Assembly: GCA_902789245.1 (NCBI GenBank)
Contig: CADAND010000008.1
Location: forward strand, 54,054 to 118,053
DNA from: an uncultured Bacteroidia bacterium
GTDB taxonomy: Bacteria > Bacteroidota > Bacteroidia > Bacteroidales > UBA932
Length of the DNA: 64,000 nt
Direction of reading: 5' to 3'
Part shown: positions 24,457 through 31,554 of the stretch, piece by piece
Position numbering within the stretch: the first letter of the stretch is position 1
How the letters are laid out: every line of letters begins with the position of its first letter
The notes under the pieces: model-generated
Told to the model about the DNA's origin: nothing
Databases searched by the model: none
Seen by the model: the letters and a program-made list of their open reading frames with translations, nothing else
Program-made: the position numbers and the translations under genes

Positions 24457-24860
24457 CACGAATCCTTTCCGTGGCAGGCCAGCACGGCCTGTTCCAATAC
24501 GTGGCGCAGGCCCGCGGCGGCGCGATCGCCGAGAGCCTCGAGACCAAGCAGCGCAAGGTGTTCTCCACCTCCAGCCGCATTTCCACCCTGGCCGACATCG
24601 CCATCTATACCAGTGAAGGCGAGATGAAGCTGGACCAGGTGTTCCTGGCCCTCAAGGCGGCGCTCGGCGACGCCGAAGCCCCGTCTCCCAAGGCGTCCGA
24701 GAAGGAGATCGTCGCCCTGTTCCAGAAGGCGATTCCGAACTACGACGCCGACCGTTTCTACGTCTCCCATATGCGCAAGGTGATCGACTGGTACGACCAG
24801 CTCGTCAAGTACGCATCCCTGGATTTCGTGAAGGAAGATGAAGCAGCCCAGGAGGCTTAA
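24441..24860 (+). CDS. DUF5606-family protein
   Basis: 139 residues. It starts MQTDLARILSVAGQHGLFQYV, the usual beginning of the Bacteroidota-specific DUF5606 family, and continues with STSSRISTLADIAIYT and a conserved FYVSHMRKVIDWYDQLVKYASLDFV. No catalytic motif is known. It overlaps coaE at its start (16 nt) and rimO at its end (23 nt), so translation of the three is likely coupled. Confidence 0.85.
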   Translation: MQTDLARILSVAGQHGLFQYVAQARGGAIAESLETKQRKVFSTSSRISTLADIAIYTSEGEMKLDQVFLALKAALGDAEAPSPKASEKEIVALFQKAIPNYDADRFYVSHMRKVIDWYDQLVKYASLDFVKEDEAAQEA

Positions 24861-26127
24861 AGTCATCACTCTCGGCTGTTCGAAGAACACCGTCGATACC
24901 GAGCATCTGCTGGCCCAACTGCCGGCGGATGCTTTTACCATCGTCGAGGGGGAAGAGGCCTGCGACGTGCTGATGCTGAACACCTGCGGCTTCATCGGCG
25001 ACGCCAAGGAGGAGTCGGTGAACGCCATCCTGGCGGCCGTGGAGGCCAAGAAGCGGGGCGAGGCGGGGGAGCTGGTCGTGTTCGGCTGCCTGTCGCAGCG
25101 CTATCCCGCCGAGCTGCGCGCCGAGATCCCCGAGGTGGACGCCTGGTTCGGTGCGCGCGATCTCGCGCCCGTGCTGCGGCACCTGGGCGTGCAGCCCGGG
25201 CCGCTGACTGCACGGCGCATTTCCCGCCCGCAGGGCTACGCCTATCTGAAGATTTCCGAAGGCTGCGACCGCCGCTGCTCTTACTGCGCCATTCCCTTCA
25301 TCCGCGGCGCGCACCGCTCCGTGCCGATGGAGGAGCTGGTCGAGGAGGCCACCTCGCTCGCCGCCAGCGGCGTGAAGGAGCTGATCCTGATTGCGCAGGA
25401 TACGACCTACTATGGCCTGGACCTGTATCACCGCCGCGCGCTGGGCGAGCTGCTGGAGCGTCTGTCGGCCATCCCCGGCATCGTGTGGATCCGCATCCAC
25501 TACTCCTACCCGGCCGATTTCCCGGAGGACGTACTGACTGCGATGGCCAGTAACCCCAAGGTCTGCCGCTACCTGGATATCCCCCTGCAGCACATTGCGG
25601 ACGGGATGCTGGAGCGGATGCACCGCCATGTGGACGGTGCCTGGACGCGCCGCCTCATCGCCCGCCTGCGGGCGGAGGTACCCGGCGTTGCGCTGCGCAC
25701 GACCATGATCGTTGGGCATCCGGGCGAGACGGAAGAAGAATTTGCGGAGCTGCTTGATTTTGTGCGCGAGGCGCGCTTCGAGCGCCTGGGCGCCTTCACC
25801 TATTCCGAGGAGGAGGGGACCTGGGGCGCGGAGCATCTGCGCGACGACGTCCCGGCGGAGCTGAAGCAGGAGCGGCTGGACCGCCTGATGGAGCTGCAGC
25901 GCGAGATCTCCCTGGCCTGCAACCAGGCCCGCGTGGGGACGGAGTGCCTCGTCATGGTCGACGGCTTCCTGGACGGGATGGCCGTTTGCCGCAGCGAGTT
26001 CGAGAGCCCCGAAGTCGACGGCGAGATCCTGCTGCGCAACCCCGCGCCCGGCCTGCGGGTCGGTGATATGCTCCGCGTGCGCATCGTCGCCGCGGAGGAC
26101 TACGACCTCATCGCCGAAGCAGTATAG
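24838..26127 (+). CDS. rimO: Ribosomal protein S12 methylthiotransferase RimO
   Basis: 429 residues. The UPF0004 domain has TLGCSKNTVDTE, LNTCGFIGDAKEES and FGCLSQRY, giving the three Cys of the auxiliary 4Fe-4S cluster. The radical SAM domain has EGCDRRCSYCAIP with the CxxxCxxC cluster site. A TRAM-like domain forms the C-terminus. The spacing and the KNTVDTE variant favour RimO over MiaB. It adds a methylthio group to Asp of ribosomal protein S12. It is last in its operon, and a structured repeat follows immediately (26151-26350). Confidence 0.95.
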   Translation: MKQPRRLKVITLGCSKNTVDTEHLLAQLPADAFTIVEGEEACDVLMLNTCGFIGDAKEESVNAILAAVEAKKRGEAGELVVFGCLSQRYPAELRAEIPEVDAWFGARDLAPVLRHLGVQPGPLTARRISRPQGYAYLKISEGCDRRCSYCAIPFIRGAHRSVPMEELVEEATSLAASGVKELILIAQDTTYYGLDLYHRRALGELLERLSAIPGIVWIRIHYSYPADFPEDVLTAMASNPKVCRYLDIPLQHIADGMLERMHRHVDGAWTRRLIARLRAEVPGVALRTTMIVGHPGETEEEFAELLDFVREARFERLGAFTYSEEEGTWGAEHLRDDVPAELKQERLDRLMELQREISLACNQARVGTECLVMVDGFLDGMAVCRSEFESPEVDGEILLRNPAPGLRVGDMLRVRIVAAEDYDLIAEAV

Positions 26128-26150
26128 CTACCCTGGCTTGCCTTTCCCTC

Positions 26151-26350
26151 GCGGGCGGACGAAAATTATTTTTCGTGCGGTAGCCCGAAAAACCAATTTC
26201 CGCTCCGCCCTCCGCAACGCCAACGCACGGCAAGCTTTTGTTTTATGTCGAAAAAAGGTAAAACCGGCCAGAAAACAGTAGGTTTTTCTGGCCGGTCCCC
26301 TGTTTTTTGGGGGGACCTGGCAGGTTTTGCCGGGTTTTTCTGCCCGGTTT
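26151..26350 (+). repeat. ~200-bp structured repeat at the 3' end of Y1 transposase 2 (copy A)
   Basis: It matches the reverse complement of 31337-31529 almost throughout, including GAAAAACCAATTTC, AACGCCAACGCACGGCA, the 13-bp hairpin at 26263-26296 (ACCGGCCAGAAAA with TTTTCTGGCCGGT) and CTGCCCGGTTT at its end. Internally it is a row of hairpins: CCGGCCAG..CTGGCCGG, CCCC..GGGG, ACCTGGCAGGT and CCGGG..CCCGG. The last base is the first base of the transposase stop codon. Confidence 0.9.
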
Positions 26351-27240
26351 TACTCAAAAATCCTCTTCAAGTCACTTAGAGGTAAGTGGGAGATTCGGGC
26401 CAGCTGCTTCAAAGATGCCCTCGTTTCCTTCTTCACCAATCTGCAAAGCCTGATCCGATCCTGCACGTCCAGTCTGGCTATTTCATTAGCACCGAACTGT
26501 CTTTGGGCTATCTCCCGGGCAATCCGGGCCACATCTTGATCCGGAAGAGAAATGGTCTCCCCATACATTTGCTGATTAATCTCCGTTTCGACATTCTGGT
26601 TCAGAAAATACAATAGATTCCGAGGATGGCCGAATAGCTTTTCAACACGTTTGAAGTCCGTATAGTCCCCCGGCCAAATCAATCCATCTTGCAATAGATG
26701 CCATTCTGCAGGTAGTCCTATCTTGGATTCGAAGGCATTGCGAAACTCATATGAAGACAGGGACCCGATGCTTCGCGCCCCTTCCGGAAGCACACCGTAA
26801 TCCGAGAACACCAGCCGGGCTGAACTCCAGCGATATCCTTGCGGCGTAAAACCCATTCTTGCAACCGTCGGATTCCGGAAAACATAAGCAATCTTCTGTT
26901 TCAAATCCTCTTCGTCATACACTTGCCAGGCGTCATAGTCCCACGGTTCATCGACAGGATCCGCTTCCCGATGGCTACGCTGCCACATCATGGTAAGCTT
27001 GTGGTACAGTGCCATCCACTTAAGACAGGCCTCTCGACTGCCGTACAAAACCACATGTAAATGATTATCCATTAGACAGAAAGCGATAACTATCACAGGT
27101 GAAATCTCTTTTAGTTTCGCTGTGCAGAGCGCGACACGGTTCATCCCGGCAATAAACTCCCGGGGATCTGCGAAAAGGACACAATGGTCAAAGCCTTTGG
27201 TCGCGCAATGGTAATAATGAGGGGAGGTTGAAGTTTTCAT
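26350..27240 (-). CDS. REP-associated tyrosine (Y1, HUH) transposase-like protein, copy 2
   Basis: 296 residues from ATG 27240 (MKTSTSPHYYHCATKGFDHC). An in-frame ATG at 27294 adds 18 residues that lack family character. The HUH motif is in FCLMDNHLHVVLYG and the candidate catalytic Tyr in QKIAYVFRNPTVARMGF. The C-terminal helical region (LPDQDVARIAREIAQRQFG... DLKRIFE) aligns by pattern with copy 1 at 7047-7997. Its stop codon touches the structured repeat at 26151-26350, whose second copy is at 31337-31529. That is the layout of a RAYT gene and its cognate REP elements. No inverted terminal repeats of a normal insertion sequence are seen. Confidence 0.8.
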   Translation of the reverse strand: MKTSTSPHYYHCATKGFDHCVLFADPREFIAGMNRVALCTAKLKEISPVIVIAFCLMDNHLHVVLYGSREACLKWMALYHKLTMMWQRSHREADPVDEPWDYDAWQVYDEEDLKQKIAYVFRNPTVARMGFTPQGYRWSSARLVFSDYGVLPEGARSIGSLSSYEFRNAFESKIGLPAEWHLLQDGLIWPGDYTDFKRVEKLFGHPRNLLYFLNQNVETEINQQMYGETISLPDQDVARIAREIAQRQFGANEIARLDVQDRIRLCRLVKKETRASLKQLARISHLPLSDLKRIFE

Positions 27241-27319
27241 TTTTTTCAGCAAGTTACTTCCGGTCTCCGGGAACAGCAAGGATTTTCGTCCCATTCCTCA
27301 CAAATTGTGAAATTTTACA

Positions 27320-27341
27320 TAGTAAGATAAATTTTACTATT
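27320..27341. promoter_or_regulatory. AT-rich inverted repeat upstream of Y1 transposase 2
   Basis: ATAGTAA and TTTACTAT flank a short AT-rich centre about 80 nt upstream of the transposase start. This is a possible operator; no clear TAnnTTTG box is seen nearby. Confidence 0.3.
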
Positions 27342-27359
27342 GTCGGGGACGAATAATTA

Positions 27360-27389
27360 GGCCCCCGGCTGCTTCCGCAGCCGGGGGCC
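27360..27389 (-). terminator. Strong hairpin terminator after the carboxylesterase gene
   Basis: A 13-bp perfect stem (27360-27372 with 27377-27389, GGCCCCCGGCTGC and its complement) closes a 4-nt loop, 30 nt after the minus-strand stop at 27419. The tail is AT-rich (TAATTATT) rather than a pure T run. Confidence 0.75.
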
Positions 27390-27418
27390 TGTTGCTGTAT
27401 GTGTGTTAAACTAACCGA

Positions 27419-28903
27419 TTACGGAACGATGGGCTCGCCGACTTCGGAGTTCTCCTTGTCCTGGGCGTCCAGCTTGAAGAGCATGAACTTGCTGTTGTCC
27501 TTGGTGTAAGGCTCCCAGCCGAGGCCCGGATCGCTGGTCTTGGCGAAGTTGGTCCAGGCGGTCAGCATCTTCTCGGAGAGATCCCAGTCACCCTGGGTCC
27601 AGGGACGCCAGCAGTGCTCGAGGGACTTGAAGACGAACCACAGGTCGGAGGAGTGGAACGCACCCTTCAGGCGGGCGGTCACCTCCGGATGGGAACCGTC
27701 GTCAGGCAGCGGGCGGGCAAACTCGTAGGCCCAGGCCTTGGCACCCTTCTCCTCACGGTTGAGGCAGAAAGCGGCGATGCCGCCGGACATATTGCCCATA
27801 TCGTTGAGCGTGTAGCCGATCATGTAAGGGACATCGGCGAGCGAGCCATCCTTGGCGGCGTCGTCAAAGCTCTCCTTGCTGACATAACCGTCCACCATCG
27901 GCATACCGGTGAGGGAGCCGAACTTGCCGCTGGCGCCATTGTAGATGGTGCTGAGGGCATAGAGGGTCTCGGTGGAGGCGGCACGCATCTTCTTGAGGTC
28001 GGTCAGGCCGGCCCAGTCGAGGATCTCCTTGCAGGCCTGCTCGGCTTCCTTGATGTTGGTCGGGCGGAACATGCGCATCATGCCGGCAGGCATGGCGGGC
28101 ATACCGGCGGGACGGCCGGCGGGAGCGGCTGCAGGAGCCGGCTGCGGGACGGTGATGCCGCCGCCGGACATGATGACGGCCTTGTGGAAGAGACCGCGGG
28201 CGAGCGGGGACTCGCAGATGGTCTTGACACTGCCGGCGCCGGCGCTCTGGCCGAAGATCATGACGTTGTCAGGATCGCCGCCGAACTGGGCGATATTCTT
28301 CTTGATCCACTTCAGGGCCTCGATCTGGTCGAGGATACCGTAGTTGCCGGACACACCGTGCGGGCTCTCGGCGGAGAGCTCAGGGTGGGTCAGGAAGCCG
28401 AACACACCGAGGCGGTAGTTGATGGACACGAGGACGACGTCCTTCTCGCCCCAGGCCTTGGCATCGAACTCAGGCTCGGAGCCCCAGCCTTCGCGGTAAC
28501 CGCCACCATGGATCCAGAGGGCCACGGGGAGCTTCTTGTCGGGCTGGCCGGAGGCCTTGGTCCAGACGTTCAGGTAGAGGCAGTCCTCGCTGTAGGGAGC
28601 CTCGTCGCCATAACCCCACTCGGTGAAGTAACCACCGGGGTACTGGATGGCCTGGTAGCTCGGATGACCGAACTTGTCGCAGAGTTTCACGCCCTCCCAG
28701 GGAACGACCGGCTGGGGCTCCTTCCAACGGTTCTCACCGATAGGCGGAGCGGCATAGGGAATGCCCCGGTACACGAGCACACCGGGAATCTCCGTGGTAA
28801 CACCTTTCACCTGGCCTCCCTCGATGGTGAGGACCGGCGTGTCAACAGCCTTGCTGCACCCGAACAGGGCGAGCACGGACAACAAAAGAAGTGCTTTTTT
28901 CAT
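27419..28903 (-). CDS. Carboxylesterase type B family lipoprotein
   Basis: 494 residues; MKKALLLLSVLALFGC gives a lipobox Cys at 16. It has an alpha/beta-hydrolase fold with EDCLYLNVWTK, the oxyanion-hole LWIHGGGYREGWG, and the nucleophile elbow FGQSAGAGS with Ser about 220. The C-terminal HSSDLWFVF carries a probable catalytic His. A Pro/Ala/Met-rich insert (residues about 255-285) interrupts the cap region. Family members hydrolyse carboxylic esters, and in polysaccharide-degrading Bacteroidota often remove acyl groups from glycans. The gene stands alone with its own terminator, so the substrate is open. Confidence 0.88.
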   Translation of the reverse strand: MKKALLLLSVLALFGCSKAVDTPVLTIEGGQVKGVTTEIPGVLVYRGIPYAAPPIGENRWKEPQPVVPWEGVKLCDKFGHPSYQAIQYPGGYFTEWGYGDEAPYSEDCLYLNVWTKASGQPDKKLPVALWIHGGGYREGWGSEPEFDAKAWGEKDVVLVSINYRLGVFGFLTHPELSAESPHGVSGNYGILDQIEALKWIKKNIAQFGGDPDNVMIFGQSAGAGSVKTICESPLARGLFHKAVIMSGGGITVPQPAPAAAPAGRPAGMPAMPAGMMRMFRPTNIKEAEQACKEILDWAGLTDLKKMRAASTETLYALSTIYNGASGKFGSLTGMPMVDGYVSKESFDDAAKDGSLADVPYMIGYTLNDMGNMSGGIAAFCLNREEKGAKAWAYEFARPLPDDGSHPEVTARLKGAFHSSDLWFVFKSLEHCWRPWTQGDWDLSEKMLTAWTNFAKTSDPGLGWEPYTKDNSKFMLFKLDAQDKENSEVGEPIVP

Positions 28904-29024
28904 ATTGATTTGAAAAATTGGTTAGTGTTTCCGCACAAAGTTTCACAAAGTTACTTTTTGCTGCGCAGGATTCCTAACAATGATGGATCAAAAATATAAA
29001 AAAATGCGCATCTTGCGTTGTCGC

Positions 29025-29055
29025 TTTGGCAATTGCCAAGAATTGCGTAACTTTG
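29025..29055 (+). promoter_or_regulatory. glsA promoter (TTTG-N19-TAACTTTG) with a palindromic operator
   Basis: TTTG at 29025-29028, a 19-nt spacer and TAACTTTG at 29048-29055 form a full match. A perfect 14-bp palindrome, TTGGCAATTGCCAA (29026-29039), overlaps the -33 box. Repression by a dimeric regulator is a plausible inference. ATG 29063 is only 7 nt after the -7 box. Confidence 0.65.
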
Positions 29056-29062
29056 TCTAACT

Positions 29063-29881
29063 ATGAGCACCACTGACAGTGTACAAGACCGCCTGATCGA
29101 CCTGGACAAGGTCGTGGCTACCAAGTTCAAGGGGAAGAAGCTTCCCCGTTTCGTCGTCAATTTCTTCAAGCGATTCATTCACCAGGACTGGTTGAACGAG
29201 GTGCTCGCGCGCGGCTATGACGGTGCGGAATTCTGCGACGACACCCTTCGGTTCATGGACGTGAAGATCGAGGTCGAAGGCCTGGAGAACGTCCCGAAGG
29301 ACGGCACGCTCTACACCTTCGCCTCCAACCATCCGCTCGGCGCAGCCGACGGCCTGGCCCTGTGCGGGCTGATCTCGCGCGAGTTCGGCAAGGTCTGCAT
29401 GCCGGTCAACGATTTCCTGATGTTCCTCAAGCCCCTGGCGCCGCTCTGCGTGCCCATCAACAAGACGGGCACCCAGGTGCGCAACCTGCCGCAGCTGATG
29501 GACGACGCCTTCCGCTCGGACGACCAGATCATGATCTTCCCGGCGGGTGTGTGCTCCCGCCGCATCCAGGGCAAGATCCAGGACTTCCCCTGGACCAAGA
29601 CCTTCATCACCAAGAGCGTGGATACCGGCCGCCCGGTGGTGCCGGTGCACTTCATCGGCCGCAATCCGGGGCGTTTCTACCGTGCCGACTGGTTCTTCCG
29701 CAAGGTCTTGAAGACGAAGTTCAACATCCCGATGCTCTTCCTGCCCGATGCGCTGTACCACACGCAGCACAAGACTTTCAAGATCATTCTCGGCAAACCC
29801 ATCCCGGCTTCCACCTTCGACAACAGCCGCAAGCCCGTCGAGTGGGCGGCATGGGTGCGCGAAAAAGTATATCAACTCTAG
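29063..29881 (+). CDS. glsA: PlsC-type O-acyltransferase for glycine-lipid synthesis (GlsA-like)
   Basis: 272 residues. It has a PlsC/LPLAT fold with ASNHPLGAADG (acyltransferase block I with a longer His-Asp spacing, typical of this branch), DFLMFLKPLAPLCVPINKTG and the block III-like IMIFPAGVCSRR. GlsA O-acylates N-acyl-3-hydroxy-acyl-glycine to give glycine lipids, membrane lipids of Bacteroidota. It pairs with glsB 6 nt downstream, the known order of the glycine-lipid genes, which is the main reason for choosing GlsA over a general lysophosphatidate acyltransferase. The gene has a strong promoter with an overlapping palindrome. Confidence 0.82.
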   Translation: MSTTDSVQDRLIDLDKVVATKFKGKKLPRFVVNFFKRFIHQDWLNEVLARGYDGAEFCDDTLRFMDVKIEVEGLENVPKDGTLYTFASNHPLGAADGLALCGLISREFGKVCMPVNDFLMFLKPLAPLCVPINKTGTQVRNLPQLMDDAFRSDDQIMIFPAGVCSRRIQGKIQDFPWTKTFITKSVDTGRPVVPVHFIGRNPGRFYRADWFFRKVLKTKFNIPMLFLPDALYHTQHKTFKIILGKPIPASTFDNSRKPVEWAAWVREKVYQL

Positions 29882-29887
29882 CGAGTC

Positions 29888-30967
29888 ATGGAAAAAATCA
29901 TCGATCCGGTAAGCGTGGACCTGCTGAAAGCGGAACTCACCCCCGACAGAAAACTGTGCGACACCAATAAATCCGACAACGAGATTTACGTGGTCAACTG
30001 CCACAATGCGCCCAATGTCCTGCAGGAGATCGGCCGCCTGCGCGAGATTGCCTTCCGCGACAGCGGCGGCGGCACGGGCGCGTCGGTCGATCTGGATGAT
30101 TTCGATTTCAAGGACGACCGGCTCTACCAGCAGATCGTCATCTGGGATCCCGATGCCTCGGCCATCCTGGGCGGCTACCGCTACATCCTGGGCACGGACG
30201 TGAATCTCGACGCGGAGGGGCAGCCCATCCTGGCTTCCGCGCACCTGTTCCATTTCTCGGATGAGTTCATCCAGGACTACCTCCCGCACACCATCGAGCT
30301 CGGCCGCTCCTTCGTGGCGCCCGAGTACCAGAGTTCCAAGGCCGGCGCGAAGGCCATCTTCGCCCTGGACAACCTCTGGGACGGCCTCGCCGCGGTTATG
30401 CTCCAGCATGCCGACATGATGTACTATTTCGGGAAGATGACCGTCTATCCGGACTACGACAAGGCGGCGCTCGACCTGATCCAGCGCTTCCTGTGGAAGC
30501 ATTTCCCGGATGCCGACGAGCTGATCCGGCCGAAGCAGTCCTACGATATCGTGACGAATCCCCGGCTGCTGGACCTGATCCTCAAGGACGAGGACTACAA
30601 GATGGACTACCGCAACCTCAAAGATGCGATCCGCCGTCTCGGAACGGGGATTCCGCCGCTGGTCAATTCCTATATGAATGCGTCTCCGAAGATGAAGATG
30701 TTCGGCAGCGCCATCAACGACGAATTCTTCGATGCCATCGAAACGGGCATTCTGATCGGCTTCGAGGAGATGTACGCCGACAAGCGCGACCGCCACAAGG
30801 AGCCGTACTTCAAACATCTGGCGGAGACACTGCTGCATCGCGGCGCGATCCGCGCGGAGCTGTCGGAGCTGAAGGACAAGCTGCTCAGCAAGAACGCACG
30901 GCAGCGCGCACGCCGCTTCAACGCTTTCCTGAAGAAGAAAAAGAAAATAGAAAAGGTGGAGCCGTAA
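29888..30967 (+). CDS. glsB: GNAT-like N-acyltransferase for glycine-lipid synthesis (GlsB-like)
   Basis: 359 residues. The first ~200 residues match the OlsB/GlsB-type acyl-ACP N-acyltransferase fold: VLQEIGRLREIAFRDSGGGTG, ILGGYRYILG and TIELGRSFVAPEYQ. The remainder is a helical extension ending in a Lys-rich tail (KKKKKIEKVEP). GlsB transfers a 3-hydroxyacyl chain to glycine, the first step of glycine-lipid synthesis. Its last codons overlap, on the opposite strand, the 3' end of RNase P RNA: the A-rich lysine codons are the T-rich terminator tract of that RNA, and GAAAAGGTGGAGC is one strand of its helix P1. Confidence 0.85.
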   Translation: MEKIIDPVSVDLLKAELTPDRKLCDTNKSDNEIYVVNCHNAPNVLQEIGRLREIAFRDSGGGTGASVDLDDFDFKDDRLYQQIVIWDPDASAILGGYRYILGTDVNLDAEGQPILASAHLFHFSDEFIQDYLPHTIELGRSFVAPEYQSSKAGAKAIFALDNLWDGLAAVMLQHADMMYYFGKMTVYPDYDKAALDLIQRFLWKHFPDADELIRPKQSYDIVTNPRLLDLILKDEDYKMDYRNLKDAIRRLGTGIPPLVNSYMNASPKMKMFGSAINDEFFDAIETGILIGFEEMYADKRDRHKEPYFKHLAETLLHRGAIRAELSELKDKLLSKNARQRARRFNAFLKKKKKIEKVEP

Positions 30968-31303
30968 GCCGGTTTCTGTTCACGTATTTTCTGCCATTTA
31001 TCTTCGCAACCTACCCCCTGGCATCGGACGGGCCGTCCTCGTCTGCCAGTATATTTGGTCTTGCAGGTCCCGGTGTCGTACCCGCACGACATCGCTGCCG
31101 TGCGTCGTGGGCTCTTGCCCCGCGTTTTCACCCTTACCCTTCCGAGATCCCCGATCTAGTCGGGGATGACGGAGGAGGCGGTTGTTTTCTGTTACGACGG
31201 GCGTAAGGTTACCCCTACCTGTGCTTTCCACAGCGGGATGCCCTGTCCTGTCCGGACTTTCCTCCCTTGCGGGCGGCAGATCGCCCCACCTTTATTTCAA
31301 TTG
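30947..31303 (-). ncRNA. rnpB: RNase P RNA (M1 RNA)
   Basis: On the minus strand the universal RNase P segments occur in order. GAGGAAAGTCC (5' P4 strand) is at 31254-31264. GGGTAAGGGTGAAAA then GGGGCAAGAGCCCACG is at 31106-31140. ACAGAAACCGGCTTA (3' P4 strand) is at 30965-30979. Helix P1 can be drawn as 11 bp between 31283-31293 and 30952-30962 with one G-U pair. P12 is formed by a palindrome at 31146-31170. A TATCTTTG promoter box lies at 31310-31317. The 3' end enters the glsB coding region, where lysine codons supply a T-rich tract. RNase P RNA is the catalytic subunit that matures tRNA 5' ends. Confidence 0.93.
31146..31170 (-). repeat. REP-style palindrome forming helix P12 of RNase P RNA
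   Basis: ATCCCCGA-TCTAG-TCGGGGAT followed by GAC on the plus strand. It sits exactly between the P10/P11 strand and the GGGTAAGGG segment, where P12 belongs. Its style, including the GATGAC end, resembles the palindromes at 18576 and 34330 (which end GAATGAC). Confidence 0.6.
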
Positions 31304-31309
31304 ACGGCG

Positions 31310-31317
31310 CAAAGATA
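31310..31317 (-). promoter_or_regulatory. rnpB -7 promoter box (TATCTTTG)
   Basis: Plus-strand CAAAGATA. The -33 region lies at the edge of the repeat at 31337-31529. Confidence 0.65.
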
Positions 31318-31336
31318 ATCATTTTCTTCGAACCTG

Positions 31337-31529
31337 AAACCGGGCAGAAAAACCCGGGAAAACCTGCCAGGTACCCCCAAAAAACAGGGGACCGGCCAGA
31401 AAACACCATGGTTTTCTGGCCGGTCCTGCTGTTTCAGCTGGCGGGTGCCGTGCGTTGGCGTTGTGAAGGGCGGAGCAGAAATTGGTTTTTCGAGCTGTTG
31501 CACGAAAAATTATTTCCGGCCGTCCGCGT
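31337..31529 (-). repeat. ~195-bp structured repeat upstream of rnpB (copy B)
   Basis: Reverse-complement match to copy A at 26151-26350. The main hairpin is 14 bp here (ACCGGCCAGAAAAC at 31391-31404 with its complement at 31411-31424), with a loop different from copy A. There is no transposase gene next to this copy. It lies between the rnpB promoter and the 3' end of the GH3 gene. Confidence 0.9.
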
Positions 31530-31554
31530 GGGAGCACCCGCCGGCCGTAATCGC

